This document shows, piece by piece, positions 51,344 through 61,056 of a stretch of 64,000 nt of DNA. Made by a program: the position numbers and the translations under genes. The notes below the pieces were generated by a model, which worked only from the letters and a program-made list of their open reading frames with translations, was not told the origin of the DNA and searched no databases. The stretch covers positions 124,001 to 188,000 of the forward strand of contig NZ_BLLN01000002.1 in the NCBI RefSeq assembly GCF_011170125.1, in the 5' to 3' direction. The stretch is from Streptomyces diastaticus subsp. diastaticus. Its GTDB lineage: Bacteria; Actinomycetota; Actinomycetes; Streptomycetales; Streptomycetaceae. The first letter of the stretch is position 1, and every line of letters begins with the position of its first letter.

Positions 51344-52837
51344 GTGACCGCCTCAGGCTCGCCACGCGTGGAGCGCGGCCCGGTGCGCAGGGCCGCCCGG
51401 GTTGTGGGCCGCGCGCTGCGGACACCCGTGACGGGCCCGGCGCGCGGCATCCGCAAGGTGACGCACGCGCAGGGCGCGGGCGAGTCGGGGCTCGGGCGGC
51501 TGATCGAGCTGCACGGGGTGAACGGCGCCGGGGACGTGATGGTCACCGTGGCGCTGGCCTCGACGGTCTTCTTCTCGGTGCCGACGGACGAGGCGCGGGG
51601 CCGGGTGGCGCTGTACCTCGCGGTGACGATGCTGCCCTTCACGCTGCTGGCCCCGGTGGTGGGCCCGCTGCTGGACCGCCTGCCGCACGGGCGCCGGGCG
51701 GCGATGGCCGGCTCGATGCTGGCGCGGGCCGTGCTGGCGCTGGTGCTGTCGGGGGCGGTGGCGACCGGGAGCCTGGAGATGTATCCGGCGGCGCTCGGTG
51801 TGCTGGTGGCGTCGAAGGCGTACGGGGTGGTGCGCAGCGCGGTGGTGCCCCGGTTGCTGCCGCGGGGTTTCTCGCTGGTCAAGGCCAATTCGCGGGTGAC
51901 GCTGGGCGGGTTGCTGGCGACCGGGGTGGCGGCGCCGGCCGGGGCCGGGCTCCAGATGATCGGGCCGGGCTGGCCGCTGTACGGGGCGTGCGTCCTCTTC
52001 CTCTCCGGCGCCTTCCTGTCCTTCCGGCTGCCGCCGAAGGTCGACTCGGCGCGCGGCGAACGGCGGGCGCTGCTGGCGGCGGACGAGCAGCACCTGGCGG
52101 CGGCGGTGGACGCCCGCTGGGACACCGTGGCCGAGCCCGGGCCGGACGCGGCGCCCGGTCCGGTACGGCAGAGGCCGGCACCCGAGGCCGTACGGGAGGA
52201 GGGCGGCAAGGACGGCGGCGGGGAGAGGAGGCGGAAGGGGCCGGGGCTGCGGACCGTCGGCCCGGCGGTGACGCACGCGCTCGCCGCCAATGCCTGCGTG
52301 CGCGGTCTGAGCGGCTTCCTCATCTTCTTCCTGGCGTTCCTGCTGCGGGAGCATCCGCTGACGGGGCAGAGCGCGGCGGTGTCGCTGGCGGTGGTCGGCG
52401 TGGCGGCCGGGGCCGGCAACGCCCTGGGCACGGCGGTCGGCGCGTGGCTGCGGTCCCGGGCGCCGGAGGTGATCATCGTGACGGTGATGGGGGTGCTGGT
52501 GGCGGTGGCGGTGGCGGCCGCGGTGTTCTTCGGCGCGGCCGTGGTCGCGGTGCTGGGCGCGGTGGCCGGGTTCACGCAGGCGCTGGCCAAGCTGTCGCTG
52601 GACGCGCTGATCCAGCGCGATGTGCCGGAGCTGGTGCGGACCTCGGCGTTCGCCCGTTCGGAGACGTTGTTGCAGATGGCCTGGGTGGTGGGCGGCGCCG
52701 TCGGGATCGCGCTGCCGCTACGCGGGCCGCTGGGGCTGACGGTGGGCGCGCTGATCGTGGCACTCGGTTGGCTGGCGACCGTACGGGCGTTGCTGGCGTC
52801 GGCCAGACGCGGCGCGCCGCACCCCCGCGTGGCGTGA
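51344..52837 (+). CDS. MFS transporter
   Basis: 497 residues, about 12 helices. Characteristic segments are LIELHGVNGAGDVMVTVALASTVFFSV, TMLPFTLLAPVVGPLLDRLPHGRRAAMAG with the loop signature, and ALIQRDVPELVRTSAFARSETLLQMAWVVGGAVG. A 75-residue cytoplasmic insert after helix 6 is rich in Arg, Glu and Gly. It matches the MFS gene that in Streptomyces typically stands between DUF3027 and DUF2771 genes. Start taken as GTG 51344; an ATG at 51336 is out of frame. Substrate unknown. Confidence 0.85.
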   Translation: MTASGSPRVERGPVRRAARVVGRALRTPVTGPARGIRKVTHAQGAGESGLGRLIELHGVNGAGDVMVTVALASTVFFSVPTDEARGRVALYLAVTMLPFTLLAPVVGPLLDRLPHGRRAAMAGSMLARAVLALVLSGAVATGSLEMYPAALGVLVASKAYGVVRSAVVPRLLPRGFSLVKANSRVTLGGLLATGVAAPAGAGLQMIGPGWPLYGACVLFLSGAFLSFRLPPKVDSARGERRALLAADEQHLAAAVDARWDTVAEPGPDAAPGPVRQRPAPEAVREEGGKDGGGERRRKGPGLRTVGPAVTHALAANACVRGLSGFLIFFLAFLLREHPLTGQSAAVSLAVVGVAAGAGNALGTAVGAWLRSRAPEVIIVTVMGVLVAVAVAAAVFFGAAVVAVLGAVAGFTQALAKLSLDALIQRDVPELVRTSAFARSETLLQMAWVVGGAVGIALPLRGPLGLTVGALIVALGWLATVRALLASARRGAPHPRVA

Positions 52838-52854
52838 CCCTCCAACGGGCCCGA

Positions 52855-52860
52855 TAGCCT
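52855..52860 (+). promoter_or_regulatory. -10 box of leaderless DUF2771 gene
   Basis: TAGCCT, 6 nt before the ATG at 52867. Confidence 0.6.
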
Positions 52861-52866
52861 TCGCCC

Positions 52867-53391
52867 ATGACATCCCTGCCCCGCGGCGGAGCCGCACGTC
52901 AGTTCAGCCCGGCCACGCGCCGCGGGTTCGCCGTTCTCGGCGCGGTGTCCGCCGGCCTGCTCGTCCTGTCCGCCTGCGACAAGCCCACGGCGGTGGCCAC
53001 CGTCACCATCGGCACCGAGTCGGTGAACTCCGAGGCGACGTGCTGGAACGGCGGCTCCAAGATCGACGAGAAGAAGCTCCAGGAGTGCCTCCAGGACAAG
53101 GGCGACGGCGGCTCCGGTGACGACGCCGAGGTGAAGACCGTGAAGGTCGACACCGAGGCCGACGTCCACATCGGTGTCGAGCCGGAGATCGCCGACAAGG
53201 GCTGGACGATCCTGATGAACGGGCAGCCGCTGACCGACGCCTCCAACAAGACGTACCGCACCATCCCCGGCAGCGTCTTCTTCAACCAGCAGTACGGCGC
53301 GTCCGGCAACTCCACCGTGCTCTCCATCCTGGAGAACGACGGCAGCGCCGCGACCGGCCTGTGGTCGTTCAAGCTGGAGAAGGACTCCTGA
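52867..53391 (+). CDS. DUF2771 lipoprotein
   Basis: 174 residues with lipobox VLSACDK at residues 33-39 preceded by a basic and hydrophobic region. The mature part has VTIGTESVNSEATCWNGG and LQECLQDKG (paired cysteines) and an Ig-like C-terminal half (FFNQQYGASGNSTVLSI). This matches the actinobacterial DUF2771 family of unknown function. Start is a leaderless ATG. Its stop overlaps the mqnB start. Confidence 0.85.
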   Translation: MTSLPRGGAARQFSPATRRGFAVLGAVSAGLLVLSACDKPTAVATVTIGTESVNSEATCWNGGSKIDEKKLQECLQDKGDGGSGDDAEVKTVKVDTEADVHIGVEPEIADKGWTILMNGQPLTDASNKTYRTIPGSVFFNQQYGASGNSTVLSILENDGSAATGLWSFKLEKDS

Positions 53392-54137
53392 CCCGCCTGC
53401 CCACGCCCGCCGTGCGGCTCCTCGTCGCCACCGCTGTCCCGCCCGAGCGGGACGCGGTGGCGCGCGCGTTCGGGGCGTCCGGGACGCCGGAGGAGACGGC
53501 CCTGCCCGGCGTGGTGCTGCTGCGTACCCCGGGCGCCGACGTGCTGGCCGCCGGGGTCGGCCCGGCGGCCGCCGCGAGCGCCACCTCGGCGGCGCTGACG
53601 GCGGCCCGGCTCGCGGGCAACCCGTACGACCTCGTCGTCTCGGCCGGGATCGGCGGCGGCTTCGCGGAGCGGGCGCCACTGGGCGCCGTGGTGGTGGCGG
53701 ACCGGATCGTCGCCGCCGACCTGGGAGCCGAGACCCCGGACGGCTTCGTCCCGGTGACCGGCCTGGGCTTCGGTACGGACGTCCACCTGCCGCCCGCCGC
53801 GCTGGTCGGGGCGGCCCGCGAGGCGGGGCTCCTGCCGGGCGCGGTCCTCACCGTCTCCACGGTGACGGGCAGTGCCGCGCGCGCCGCCGAACTGCTGGCC
53901 CGCCACCCCTCGGCGGTGGCCGAGGCGATGGAGGGGTTCGGCGTCGCCGAGGCGGCCGCCGCGCACGGCGTGCCCGTGCTGGAGGTCCGCGCGGTCTCCA
54001 ACGCGATCGGCCCCCGCGACCGCGACGCCTGGCGGATTCCCGCCGCGCTGACCGCGTTGACCTCGGCCTTCGTCCGGCTCGCCCCGGCCGAGGCGGGGAG
54101 CCCCTTCGCGCTGGCCCGGGCCCGGCTCGTACCGTGA
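53388..54137 (+). CDS. mqnB: Futalosine hydrolase
   Basis: 249 residues of the nucleoside phosphorylase superfamily, MqnB branch, removing hypoxanthine from futalosine in the futalosine pathway to menaquinone. Motifs: RLLVATAVPPERDAVARAF at the start, DLVVSAGIGGGFAERAPLGAVVVADRIVAADLGAETPDGF and AVAEAMEGFGVAEAAAAHGVP with the catalytic loop, AVSNAIGPRDRDAWR. No ATG or GTG is well placed; CTG at 53388 follows GGAGAAGGA and overlaps the DUF2771 stop (CTGA). The first GTG (53412) is the alternative and would shorten it by 8 residues. mqnD follows. Confidence 0.85.
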   Translation: MTRLPTPAVRLLVATAVPPERDAVARAFGASGTPEETALPGVVLLRTPGADVLAAGVGPAAAASATSAALTAARLAGNPYDLVVSAGIGGGFAERAPLGAVVVADRIVAADLGAETPDGFVPVTGLGFGTDVHLPPAALVGAAREAGLLPGAVLTVSTVTGSAARAAELLARHPSAVAEAMEGFGVAEAAAAHGVPVLEVRAVSNAIGPRDRDAWRIPAALTALTSAFVRLAPAEAGSPFALARARLVP

Positions 54138-54199
54138 GCGGTGGCAGTACGCACACACGCGACACTCGAAGCGGTGGCAGGGAAGGCGAGGGCGGCGAC

Positions 54200-55096
54200 A
54201 TGGCGGAGAACGGCACGGACGGCGGGGCGGGGACCGGGGCGGGCGGCGCGGGACGGCTGAGCATCGCCTACTCCCCCTGCCCCAACGACACCTTCGTCTT
54301 CGACGCGGTGGCCCACGGCCGCGTCCCGGGCGCCCCTGCCCTGGACGTCACCTTCGCCGACATCGACCTGACCAACGGCATGGCCGAGCGCGGTGAGTAC
54401 GACGTCCTGAAGGTCTCCTACGCGGCGCTGCCCTGGCTGCTCGACGAGTACGCGCTGCTGCCGTGCGGCGGTGCGCTCGGCCGGGGCTGCGGTCCGCTGG
54501 TGCTGACCCGTGAGGCGGCCCTGCCGGGCGCGCTGGCGGGCGGGACGGTGGCGGTCCCGAGCGAGCGGTCGACGGCGTACCTGCTGTTCCGGCTCTGGGC
54601 GGCTGACCAGGTGCCGGGCGGCGTCGGGGAGACCGTGGTCATGCCCTTCCACGAGATCATGCCCGCGGTGCGGGACGGCAAGGTCGACGCGGGGCTGGTC
54701 ATCCACGAGGCGCGCTTCACCTACCGGAACCACGGCCTGCACAAGCTCGCCGACATGGGCGAGCACTGGGAGGCGACGACGGGCCTGCCGATCCCGCTCG
54801 GCGCGATCATCGCCCGCCGGTCGCTGGGCGCCGAGCGCCTGACCGCGCTGGCCGACGCCCTGCGCGCCTCGGTGCGGATGGCCTGGGACGACCCGGCGGC
54901 CTCCCGCCCCTACGTCCTGGCGCACGCGCAGGAGATGGACGCGGACGTCGCCGACCAGCACATCGGCCTGTACGTCAACGAGTTCACCGCCGACCTCGGC
55001 GAGGACGGCTACGCCGCCGTACGCGGTCTGCTGACCCGGGCGGCGGCCGAGGGCCTGGTCCCGCCGCCGGCCCCGGACGCGCTGCGTTTCCCGTAG
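54200..55096 (+). CDS. mqnD: 1,4-dihydroxy-6-naphthoate synthase
   Basis: 298 residues of the periplasmic-binding-like MqnA/MqnD fold, MqnD branch, converting cyclic dehypoxanthinyl futalosine to 1,4-dihydroxy-6-naphthoate. Diagnostic: SIAYSPCPNDTFVFDAVAHGRV at the N-terminus, GEYDVLKVSYAALPWLLDEYALL, and VHEARFTYRNHGLHKLADMG-type segment. ATG at 54200 follows GAGGGC; a GTG at 54134 overlapping the mqnB stop has no ribosome site and would add 22 residues. mqnA and mqnC are not in the window. Confidence 0.93.
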   Translation: MAENGTDGGAGTGAGGAGRLSIAYSPCPNDTFVFDAVAHGRVPGAPALDVTFADIDLTNGMAERGEYDVLKVSYAALPWLLDEYALLPCGGALGRGCGPLVLTREAALPGALAGGTVAVPSERSTAYLLFRLWAADQVPGGVGETVVMPFHEIMPAVRDGKVDAGLVIHEARFTYRNHGLHKLADMGEHWEATTGLPIPLGAIIARRSLGAERLTALADALRASVRMAWDDPAASRPYVLAHAQEMDADVADQHIGLYVNEFTADLGEDGYAAVRGLLTRAAAEGLVPPPAPDALRFP

Positions 55097-55106
55097 CGGC
55101 CGGAGT

Positions 55107-55145
55107 ACGACGAGACCGCCGGGCGGGACCCGGCGGTCTCGTCGT
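55107..55145. terminator. Bidirectional terminator after mqnD
   Basis: Perfect 17-bp stem (55107-55123 with 55129-55145) and 5-nt loop between the convergent mqnD and cold-shock genes. Confidence 0.85.
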
Positions 55146-55165
55146 CCACGGGCGGGGTGGGTCGC

Positions 55166-55549
55166 TCAGACGTCGAGCTGGTCGGCGACGGCGCGGAGCA
55201 TCCCGGCGACCTTGGCGCCGGAGGCCCGGTCCGGGTAGCGGCCGCGCTCCAACTGCCGGCTGACATTCTCCAGGACGGTGGTGAGGTCCTGGACGATGGA
55301 GGCCAGCTCGTCGGGTTTGCGGCGCTGCGCGGCGGCGACCGAGGGCGCCGGGTCGAGGAGCGTGACGGAGAGCGCCTGGTCGCCGCGCTGCCCGGCGACC
55401 ACCCCGAACTCCACCCGTTGGCCGGGCTTGAGGGCTTCGACGCCGGCGGGCAGCACGGACGAGTGCACGAAGACGTCGCCGCCGTCGTCGCGGGAGAGGA
55501 AGCCGAAGCCCTTCTCGCTGTTGAACCACTTGACCTTGCCAGTCGGCAA
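55166..55549 (-). CDS. Cold-shock-domain protein with C-terminal extension
   Basis: 127 residues. The cold-shock domain is complete: GKVKWFNSEKGFGFLSRDDGGDVFVHSSVL with both RNP-like motifs, to about residue 65. A 60-residue acidic, helical tail follows (KPDELASIVQDLTTVLENVSRQLERGR), longer than in typical CspA (about 67 residues). The start is TTG at 55549, giving MPTGKVKWFNSEKG, with a GAAGGGA site; a longer start at 55600 is less likely. Likely an RNA chaperone with a regulatory tail. Confidence 0.9.
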   Translation of the reverse strand: MPTGKVKWFNSEKGFGFLSRDDGGDVFVHSSVLPAGVEALKPGQRVEFGVVAGQRGDQALSVTLLDPAPSVAAAQRRKPDELASIVQDLTTVLENVSRQLERGRYPDRASGAKVAGMLRAVADQLDV

Positions 55550-55678
55550 AGCACTGTCCCTTCTCGCCCTGCCGCCCTTCGGCCGCAGTGTCCTGGTCAC
55601 ATATCAGGGGGGATGTACCCACGGCGAAGCTATCCCATCCGCTGAACCCCGGCGCGGAGATCGGGGACGCCGGGGAAC

Positions 55679-55684
55679 TACCCT
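55679..55684 (+). promoter_or_regulatory. -10 box of leaderless small membrane protein gene
   Basis: TACCCT, 6 nt before the GTG at 55691. Confidence 0.6.
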
Positions 55685-55690
55685 GGACCC

Positions 55691-55942
55691 GTGTCCGACA
55701 CCACCCAGCAGACCCCCGCCCCCGGCGACCGCCTCGTGAAGACCGGCGGCGTCGTCTTCATCATCGGCGCCCTGGCGACCCTCGTCACCGTCGCGCCGCT
55801 CTTCCTCGGCTCCGACCCGTTCCCGACCGCCGCCTATCTCGTCTCCATGCTGATGGGCGTCGGCTTCCTCATCGCCGGAGCCGGCCTCGTCCGCTCGGTC
55901 AGCGCGCAGCGGCGGGAGACGCGGGCGGCCGTGGAGGGCTGA
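55691..55942 (+). CDS. Small two-helix membrane protein
   Basis: 83 residues with two membrane helices (GGVVFIIGALATLVTVAPLFLG and AYLVSMLMGVGFLIAGAGLV) and a polar tail. GTG at 55691 is taken as leaderless. Family not recognised; similar short proteins are annotated only as membrane proteins in Streptomyces. Confidence 0.75.
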   Translation: MSDTTQQTPAPGDRLVKTGGVVFIIGALATLVTVAPLFLGSDPFPTAAYLVSMLMGVGFLIAGAGLVRSVSAQRRETRAAVEG

Positions 55943-56064
55943 GGACGGGCGCTCCCGGCGCGCGGCGCCCTGGACCGGCACGGGGTCGACGCGCGTCAAC
56001 CGGGTGCTCGCGATGGTCTCCCCCGGCTGAGCCGGCCGGGCCCGCGCCCGGCCGCGGGGCCCGC

Positions 56065-57024
56065 TCAGGCGGTCAGGGCCTCCTCCAGCTCGTCCAGGAT
56101 CTGCTGGGCGGCGGTGTAGCCGATGCCCTGGAGCCACAGTTCGTCCTCGACCCGGTGGACGGCACCGGACTTGACGGCGGTCAGCGAGCGCCAGAGGGCG
56201 GACTCGGTGGTCTCGGTCTCCTTGGCCTTCTCCGGATCGCCGTAGGTGGCGGTGAACAGGACGTCGGCGTCGGCCAGGTCGATCTTCTCGGGGCTGACGT
56301 CGTACGAGAAGCCGTCGGCGGCCTTGTCGGTGACGGCGGGGCGGCCGAGGCCGACGTCGGCGAGGATGGTGCCGATGTAGTTCTTCCTGCCGTAGATGCG
56401 GATGTCGGCGCCCTCGACGAAGCGGACCACGTTGACCTCGGTCTTCCGCGCCTTGGCCGGGCCGCCGGCCGCCTCGGTGACCTCGGCGGCCCGCTTCTCG
56501 TACGCGGCGATGGCGCGGTCGGCCTCCTTCTGCTTGCCGAGGGCTTCGGCGTGCAGCCGGAAGTTCTCCTTCCAGGGGTGACCGGTGTTCTCCGACATCA
56601 CGGTGGCGGCGATCTTGCTGAGCTGGGCGTAGCGGGCCTCGTCGCGGACCTTGGAGGTCAGGATCAGGTCGGGCTTGAGGGCGGCGACGGCCTCCAGGTT
56701 GGGCTGGGCGATGACGCCGACGTTCTCGATCCCGGCCACCTCGTCCTCGGGCAGGTAGCTCGCGAAGCCGCGGGCGGCGTCGGAGCGGACGGCACCGACC
56801 GGCGTGACGCCGAGGGTGAGGGCGGAGTCCAGTTCGCCGGTGTCGAGCACGACGACCCGCTTCGGCTCGGCCGGGACCTCCACCTCGCCCATCGCCGTCC
56901 TGACGGTGCGGGTGGCTCCGCCGTCCTTGCCGGAGGCGGCGGTGTCCTCGCCGGAGCCGCAGGCGGTGAGCAGGAGGGTGAGCGTGAGGGCGCCGGTGGC
57001 GGCGAGGAGGGGGCGACGCGTCAT
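56065..57024 (-). CDS. Iron-siderophore-binding lipoprotein
   Basis: 319 residues, FepB/FecB-type substrate-binding protein (PBP helical-backbone fold). Lipobox LLTACGS is at residues 19-25. Conserved features: [48 protein letters not shown], and [14 protein letters not shown]. It captures ferric siderophores for the two permeases and ATPase encoded upstream. ATG overlaps the ATPase gene's stop (ATGA). Siderophore specificity (hydroxamate is common) cannot be told. Confidence 0.9.
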   Translation of the reverse strand: MTRRPLLAATGALTLTLLLTACGSGEDTAASGKDGGATRTVRTAMGEVEVPAEPKRVVVLDTGELDSALTLGVTPVGAVRSDAARGFASYLPEDEVAGIENVGVIAQPNLEAVAALKPDLILTSKVRDEARYAQLSKIAATVMSENTGHPWKENFRLHAEALGKQKEADRAIAAYEKRAAEVTEAAGGPAKARKTEVNVVRFVEGADIRIYGRKNYIGTILADVGLGRPAVTDKAADGFSYDVSPEKIDLADADVLFTATYGDPEKAKETETTESALWRSLTAVKSGAVHRVEDELWLQGIGYTAAQQILDELEEALTA

Positions 57025-57887
57025 GAGGTGGCCCTGCTTTCTTCTCGGGTGGGGACGGCGGGTACGGCGGATTCCGGCCCGGGCGGCGCCCCCCAGGGCG
57101 CGCCCGGGACGACCAGCGGGGAGCCGGTGACGGGGTCGGGGACGACGACGCACTCCAGGCCGAAGATGTCCCGGACCAGGCCGGCGGTGACCACGTCGGC
57201 GGGGGTGCCCTCGGCGACGACGCGGCCCTCGCGCAGCGCGACCAGGTGGTCGGCGTAGCGGGCGGCCTGGTTGAGGTCGTGCAGGACGAGGACGACGGTG
57301 CGGCCCTGCTCGCGGTTGAGGCGGCGGACCAGGTCGAGGACCTCGACCTGGTGGGCCAGGTCGAGGTAGGTGGTGGGCTCGTCGAGCAGCAGGAGTTCGG
57401 TCTCCTGGGCGAGGGCCATGGCGATCCAGACGCGCTGGCGCTGGCCGCCCGAGAGCGCGTCGACGGGCCGGCCGGCCAGCTCGGTGGTGGCGGTGCGGGC
57501 CATGGCGTCGGTCACCGCCCGCTCGTCCTCCTGGGACCACTGCTGCCACCACCGCTGGTGGGGCTGGCGGCCGCGGGCCACCAGGTCCGCCACGGTGATC
57601 GCCTCCGGTGCCACCGGCGTCTGCGGCAGCAGGCCGATGCGCTGGGCGATCCGCCGGGTGGGCAGCCGGGCCAGTTCGGTGCCGTCGAGGAGGACGGCGC
57701 CGCCGGCGGGGCGCAGCAGCCGGCCGAGCGCCCGCAGGGTGGTGGACTTGCCGCAGGCGTTGGGCCCGATGATGACGGTGACCCTGCCGTCGGGGATGTC
57801 CAGGTCGAGGCCGGGGACGACGGTGCGGTCCTCGTAGGCGAGGGTGAGGCCCCGGGCGGTGAGGCGGGCGGGAGCGGTGCGGGTCAT
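57021..57887 (-). CDS. Siderophore ABC transporter ATPase
   Basis: 288 residues, FepC/FecE type. Walker [17 protein letters not shown], signature [18 protein letters not shown], Walker [14 protein letters not shown]-loop [14 protein letters not shown]. The last 30 residues are a Pro/Ala-rich tail. ATG at 57887 overlaps the permease stop (ATGA). Confidence 0.95.
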   Translation of the reverse strand: MTRTAPARLTARGLTLAYEDRTVVPGLDLDIPDGRVTVIIGPNACGKSTTLRALGRLLRPAGGAVLLDGTELARLPTRRIAQRIGLLPQTPVAPEAITVADLVARGRQPHQRWWQQWSQEDERAVTDAMARTATTELAGRPVDALSGGQRQRVWIAMALAQETELLLLDEPTTYLDLAHQVEVLDLVRRLNREQGRTVVLVLHDLNQAARYADHLVALREGRVVAEGTPADVVTAGLVRDIFGLECVVVPDPVTGSPLVVPGAPWGAPPGPESAVPAVPTREESRATS

Positions 57888-58969
57888 GAGGTGCCTCCGG
57901 TGGCGCGGGGGCCGTGTCGGGTGGCGAGGAGCCAGATCAGGTACGGGGCGCCGACCGCCGCCGTGAGCACTCCCACCGGCAGTTCGGTGGGGGCGAACAG
58001 GCGGCGGGCCAGCAGGTCGGCGGCGACCACGGTCACGGCCCCCGTCAGGGCGGAGCAGACCAGCGGGATCTGCGCGGTGCGGGTCAGGCGCCGGGCGGTC
58101 TGCGGGGCGAGCAGGGCGACGAAGTCGACGGGTCCGGCGGCGCCGGTGGCGACCGAGGCGAGGACCACGCCGATCAGGACCAGGCCGAGGCGGGTGCGGC
58201 CCAGGCGGGCGCCGAGCCCGGTCGCGGTGGCGTCGTCCAGGGTGACGGTGCGCTGGGCGCGGGCGGCCCAGACGAGGGCGGGCAGGGCGGCGAGCAGGGT
58301 CCAGCCGACGAGGGCCGCCTCGGGCCAGGCGCGGCCGTTGAGCGAACCGCTCATCCACACCTGGGCCTGCTGGGCGACGGTCTGGTCGCCCTTGGTCAGG
58401 AAGAGGGTGGTGAGCGCGCGCAGGGCCACCGCGAAGCCGACGCCGACCAGCACGAACCGGGTGGCTTTGAGCCCGCCCCGCCAGGCGAAGACGTACACGA
58501 GCAGCGCCGCGAACAGGCCGCCACCCACCGAGATCCAGGGCAGCACGGTGTACGAGGTGACGCCGAAGGTCAGCGCGGCGACGGTGGCGGCGCTCGCGCC
58601 CTGGCTGACGCCGATCAGGTCGGGGCTGGCGAGCGGGTTGCGGGCGACCGTCTGGATGAGCGCGCCCGCGAGCCCGAACGCGGCCCCCACGGCCAGCCCC
58701 GCCACCAGCCGCGGCAGCCGCAGCTCCCCCACGACCAGGGCGTCCGGCGAGGGGCGGCCGAGGAGCACGTCGACCACCGACCCGGGAGCGACGAAAGCCT
58801 CCCCGAAGCTCAGGCAGGCGACGCAGGCGGCACCGAGCACGGCCACCAGGACGAGGGCGGTCGCGGCGGCCCGCACGGGTACGAGCAGGCTGACGGGTCC
58901 CAGGCGTACGGCGGCGTGGCCGGCGGGGCGTACCGGGGCGGCGACCGGCTCGGTGGCGGCGGTCCTCAC
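57884..58969 (-). CDS. FecCD-type siderophore permease (second)
   Basis: 361 residues of the FecCD family with about ten helices: [45 protein letters not shown] is the diagnostic sequence, and [19 protein letters not shown] is the loop that contacts the ATPase. GTG at 58969 overlaps the stop of the first permease (GTGA), so the two pore subunits are coupled. Together they form the heterodimeric permease. Confidence 0.93.
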   Translation of the reverse strand: MRTAATEPVAAPVRPAGHAAVRLGPVSLLVPVRAAATALVLVAVLGAACVACLSFGEAFVAPGSVVDVLLGRPSPDALVVGELRLPRLVAGLAVGAAFGLAGALIQTVARNPLASPDLIGVSQGASAATVAALTFGVTSYTVLPWISVGGGLFAALLVYVFAWRGGLKATRFVLVGVGFAVALRALTTLFLTKGDQTVAQQAQVWMSGSLNGRAWPEAALVGWTLLAALPALVWAARAQRTVTLDDATATGLGARLGRTRLGLVLIGVVLASVATGAAGPVDFVALLAPQTARRLTRTAQIPLVCSALTGAVTVVAADLLARRLFAPTELPVGVLTAAVGAPYLIWLLATRHGPRATGGTS

Positions 58970-60030
58970 GCGCTCACCGCCCTGCCCCGTACCAGCACGA
59001 CCAGGAACGGCACGCCGACCAGGGCCGTCATGACCCCGGCGGGGACCTCGCCCGGCGGGAAGAGGACGCGGCCGACGGTGTCGGAGGCGAGGAGCATGAC
59101 CGGACCGGTGAGGGCGGCCAGCGGCAGCACCCAGCGGTGGTCGCCGCCGACCAGGTGGCGGACGAGGTGCGGGACGGCGAGGCCGACGAAGGCGATCGGC
59201 CCGGCCGCGGCGACCCCGACCCCGGTCAGCACGGCCGCCCCCGCGCCCGCCGTGATCCGTACGGCCGCGACCCGCTGCCCGAGCCCCTTGGCCACGTCCT
59301 CCCCCAGCGCGAGGGCGTCCAGTCCCCGGGCCGCGGACGCCACCAGGAGCAGCCCGGCCAGCAGGAACGGCCACACCTGCGAGGCGACGGCGGCGTCCCG
59401 TCCCTGGAGGGCGCCGACGTTCCAGAAGCGGAACTCGTCGAGGGCGCCCGAGCTGGTCGTCAGCACGGCGGTGGTGACGGAGACCAGCAGCGCGTTGATC
59501 GCGGCGCCGCTCAGCGCCAGTTTGACCGGGGTCGCGCCGCCCCGGCCACCCGCCGCCACCGCGTAGACGGCGACCGCCGCGAGCCCCGCCCCCGCGAACG
59601 CGAACCAGACGTACCCGGCCAGCGTGTGCACGCCCGCGAAGGCGATGGCGAGGACCACGCCGACCGAGGCGCCCTGGCTGATGCCGAGGACACCGGGGTC
59701 GGCGATGGGGTTGCGGGTGATGCCCTGGAGCGCGGTACCGGCCACGGCGAGCGCGGCGCCGACCATGAGGCCGGTCAGGGTGCGCGGCAGCCGCATCTCC
59801 CGCACCACCTCCGCGTCCGGGCCGGTGGCGCCCTGGAACAGTGCCTCCAGGACGGTGCCGGGCGCGACCGTCCGGGCGCCCACGGCCAGGCTGAGGACGA
59901 CCGCGGCCAGCAGCGCCGCCAGCGTGACCACCGTCCAGCCCACCCGGCGTGCGGCCAGGTCCCGGCGGGGCCGGGGCGGGGCGGCCGGGGTCTTCTCCAG
60001 AGGTGGGGCGGCGGGTGGTGCGGGGGCCAT
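58966..60030 (-). CDS. FecCD-type siderophore permease (first)
   Basis: 354 residues of the same family: [45 protein letters not shown] and [23 protein letters not shown] (ATPase-contact loop). It starts the operon at ATG 60030 behind AAGGA. Transcription presumably depends on the iron box 110 bp upstream. Confidence 0.94.
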   Translation of the reverse strand: MAPAPPAAPPLEKTPAAPPRPRRDLAARRVGWTVVTLAALLAAVVLSLAVGARTVAPGTVLEALFQGATGPDAEVVREMRLPRTLTGLMVGAALAVAGTALQGITRNPIADPGVLGISQGASVGVVLAIAFAGVHTLAGYVWFAFAGAGLAAVAVYAVAAGGRGGATPVKLALSGAAINALLVSVTTAVLTTSSGALDEFRFWNVGALQGRDAAVASQVWPFLLAGLLLVASAARGLDALALGEDVAKGLGQRVAAVRITAGAGAAVLTGVGVAAAGPIAFVGLAVPHLVRHLVGGDHRWVLPLAALTGPVMLLASDTVGRVLFPPGEVPAGVMTALVGVPFLVVLVRGRAVSA

Positions 60031-60139
60031 CGGGTCCTTCTCGCGTCGTCGGCCGGGGAGGGGCGTACGCCGGGGCACGACGCCATGGCGGCATGGCGAA
60101 ATGGGAGCCGAAGGCCCCAATGGCCCGCTCTGCGCCCGT

Positions 60140-60157
60140 ACTTAGGCTTGGCTAAGT
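60140..60157. promoter_or_regulatory. Iron box (DmdR/IdeR-type) of the siderophore operon
   Basis: ACTTAG-GCTTGG-CTAAGT: 6-bp arms, 6-nt centre. It keeps the TTAGGC...CTAA core of the DtxR/IdeR/DmdR1 iron box. It lies between the divergent siderophore permease and HAD genes, so iron-loaded DmdR would repress the uptake operon and may also affect the HAD gene. Confidence 0.7.
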
Positions 60158-60188
60158 GTACGGCCGCCCGGGGCGGCACAATGGGGGG

Positions 60189-60884
60189 ATGCCCGAGTAC
60201 CTCACCTCTCCCAGCGCCCCCGCCGCCTCCGGTCCCGCCGGGGCCGCCGTCCCGGCCGCCCGCCCGTCGCCCGGCACGTCCGGCCCCGTCGTCGGGTTCG
60301 ACCTGGACATGACGCTGATCGACTCCCGGCCGGGCATCGGCGCGGCCTACCGCGTCCTCGCCGCCGAGACCGGCGTCCCGATCGACGTCGACCTGGTCGT
60401 CTCCCGGCTCGGGCCGCCGCTGGAGACGGAGCTGGCCGCCTGGTACCCGGCGGACCAGGTGCCCGACGTCGCCGCCCGGTACCGCGAGCTGTACCCGGGC
60501 ACCGCGATCACCCCGTCGCTCGCCCTGCCCGGCGCGGCCGAGGCGCTGAAGGCGGTCCGGGCGCACGGCGGGCGCTCCCTCGTCGTCACCGCCAAGTACG
60601 AGGAGCACGCCCGGCTCCACCTCGACCACCTCGGCCTCCGCGCCGACCTCGTGGTGGGCGGCCTCTGGGCCGAGGCCAAGGGGGTGGCGCTGCGCGAGCA
60701 GGGCGCCTCCGTGTACGTGGGGGATCACCTCGGGGACGTGCGCGGGGCTCGGGCCGCCGGGGCCTTCTCCGTGGCGGTCGCCACCGGCGGGTGCACGCCC
60801 GCCGAACTCCGCGACGCCGGGGCCGACGTGGTCCTCGCCGGCCTGGCCGAGTTCCCCGCCTGGCTCACGGAGTTCGCCGGCTGA
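60189..60884 (+). CDS. HAD-superfamily hydrolase (phosphoglycolate phosphatase-like)
   Basis: 231 residues. Motif I is GFDLDMTLIDSRPG at residue 38 with both catalytic aspartates; motif II is SLVVTAKYEE (threonine); motif III and IV are AKGVALREQG and YVGDHLGDVRGARAAG. A Pro/Ala-rich, variable N-terminus precedes it. ATG 60189 is chosen, with a possible leaderless CACAAT box 6 nt upstream; there is no good ribosome site. Substrate unknown. Confidence 0.88.
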   Translation: MPEYLTSPSAPAASGPAGAAVPAARPSPGTSGPVVGFDLDMTLIDSRPGIGAAYRVLAAETGVPIDVDLVVSRLGPPLETELAAWYPADQVPDVAARYRELYPGTAITPSLALPGAAEALKAVRAHGGRSLVVTAKYEEHARLHLDHLGLRADLVVGGLWAEAKGVALREQGASVYVGDHLGDVRGARAAGAFSVAVATGGCTPAELRDAGADVVLAGLAEFPAWLTEFAG

Positions 60885-61056
60885 CGCGACTCGGCCACCC
60901 CCTGCCGGGGCACCGCCCCGCCGCGCGGTCCGTCGGGGGGCGCGGACCGTTCGCGGCCGGGCCGGGCGGGGCGCTGGTGCACGCACCGCGGGGGCCGCGA
61001 ACCCACAGCCCGGCCGGCGCTCGGCGCCATCGGCGTCCGGCAGGGGCAAGCGGTGC

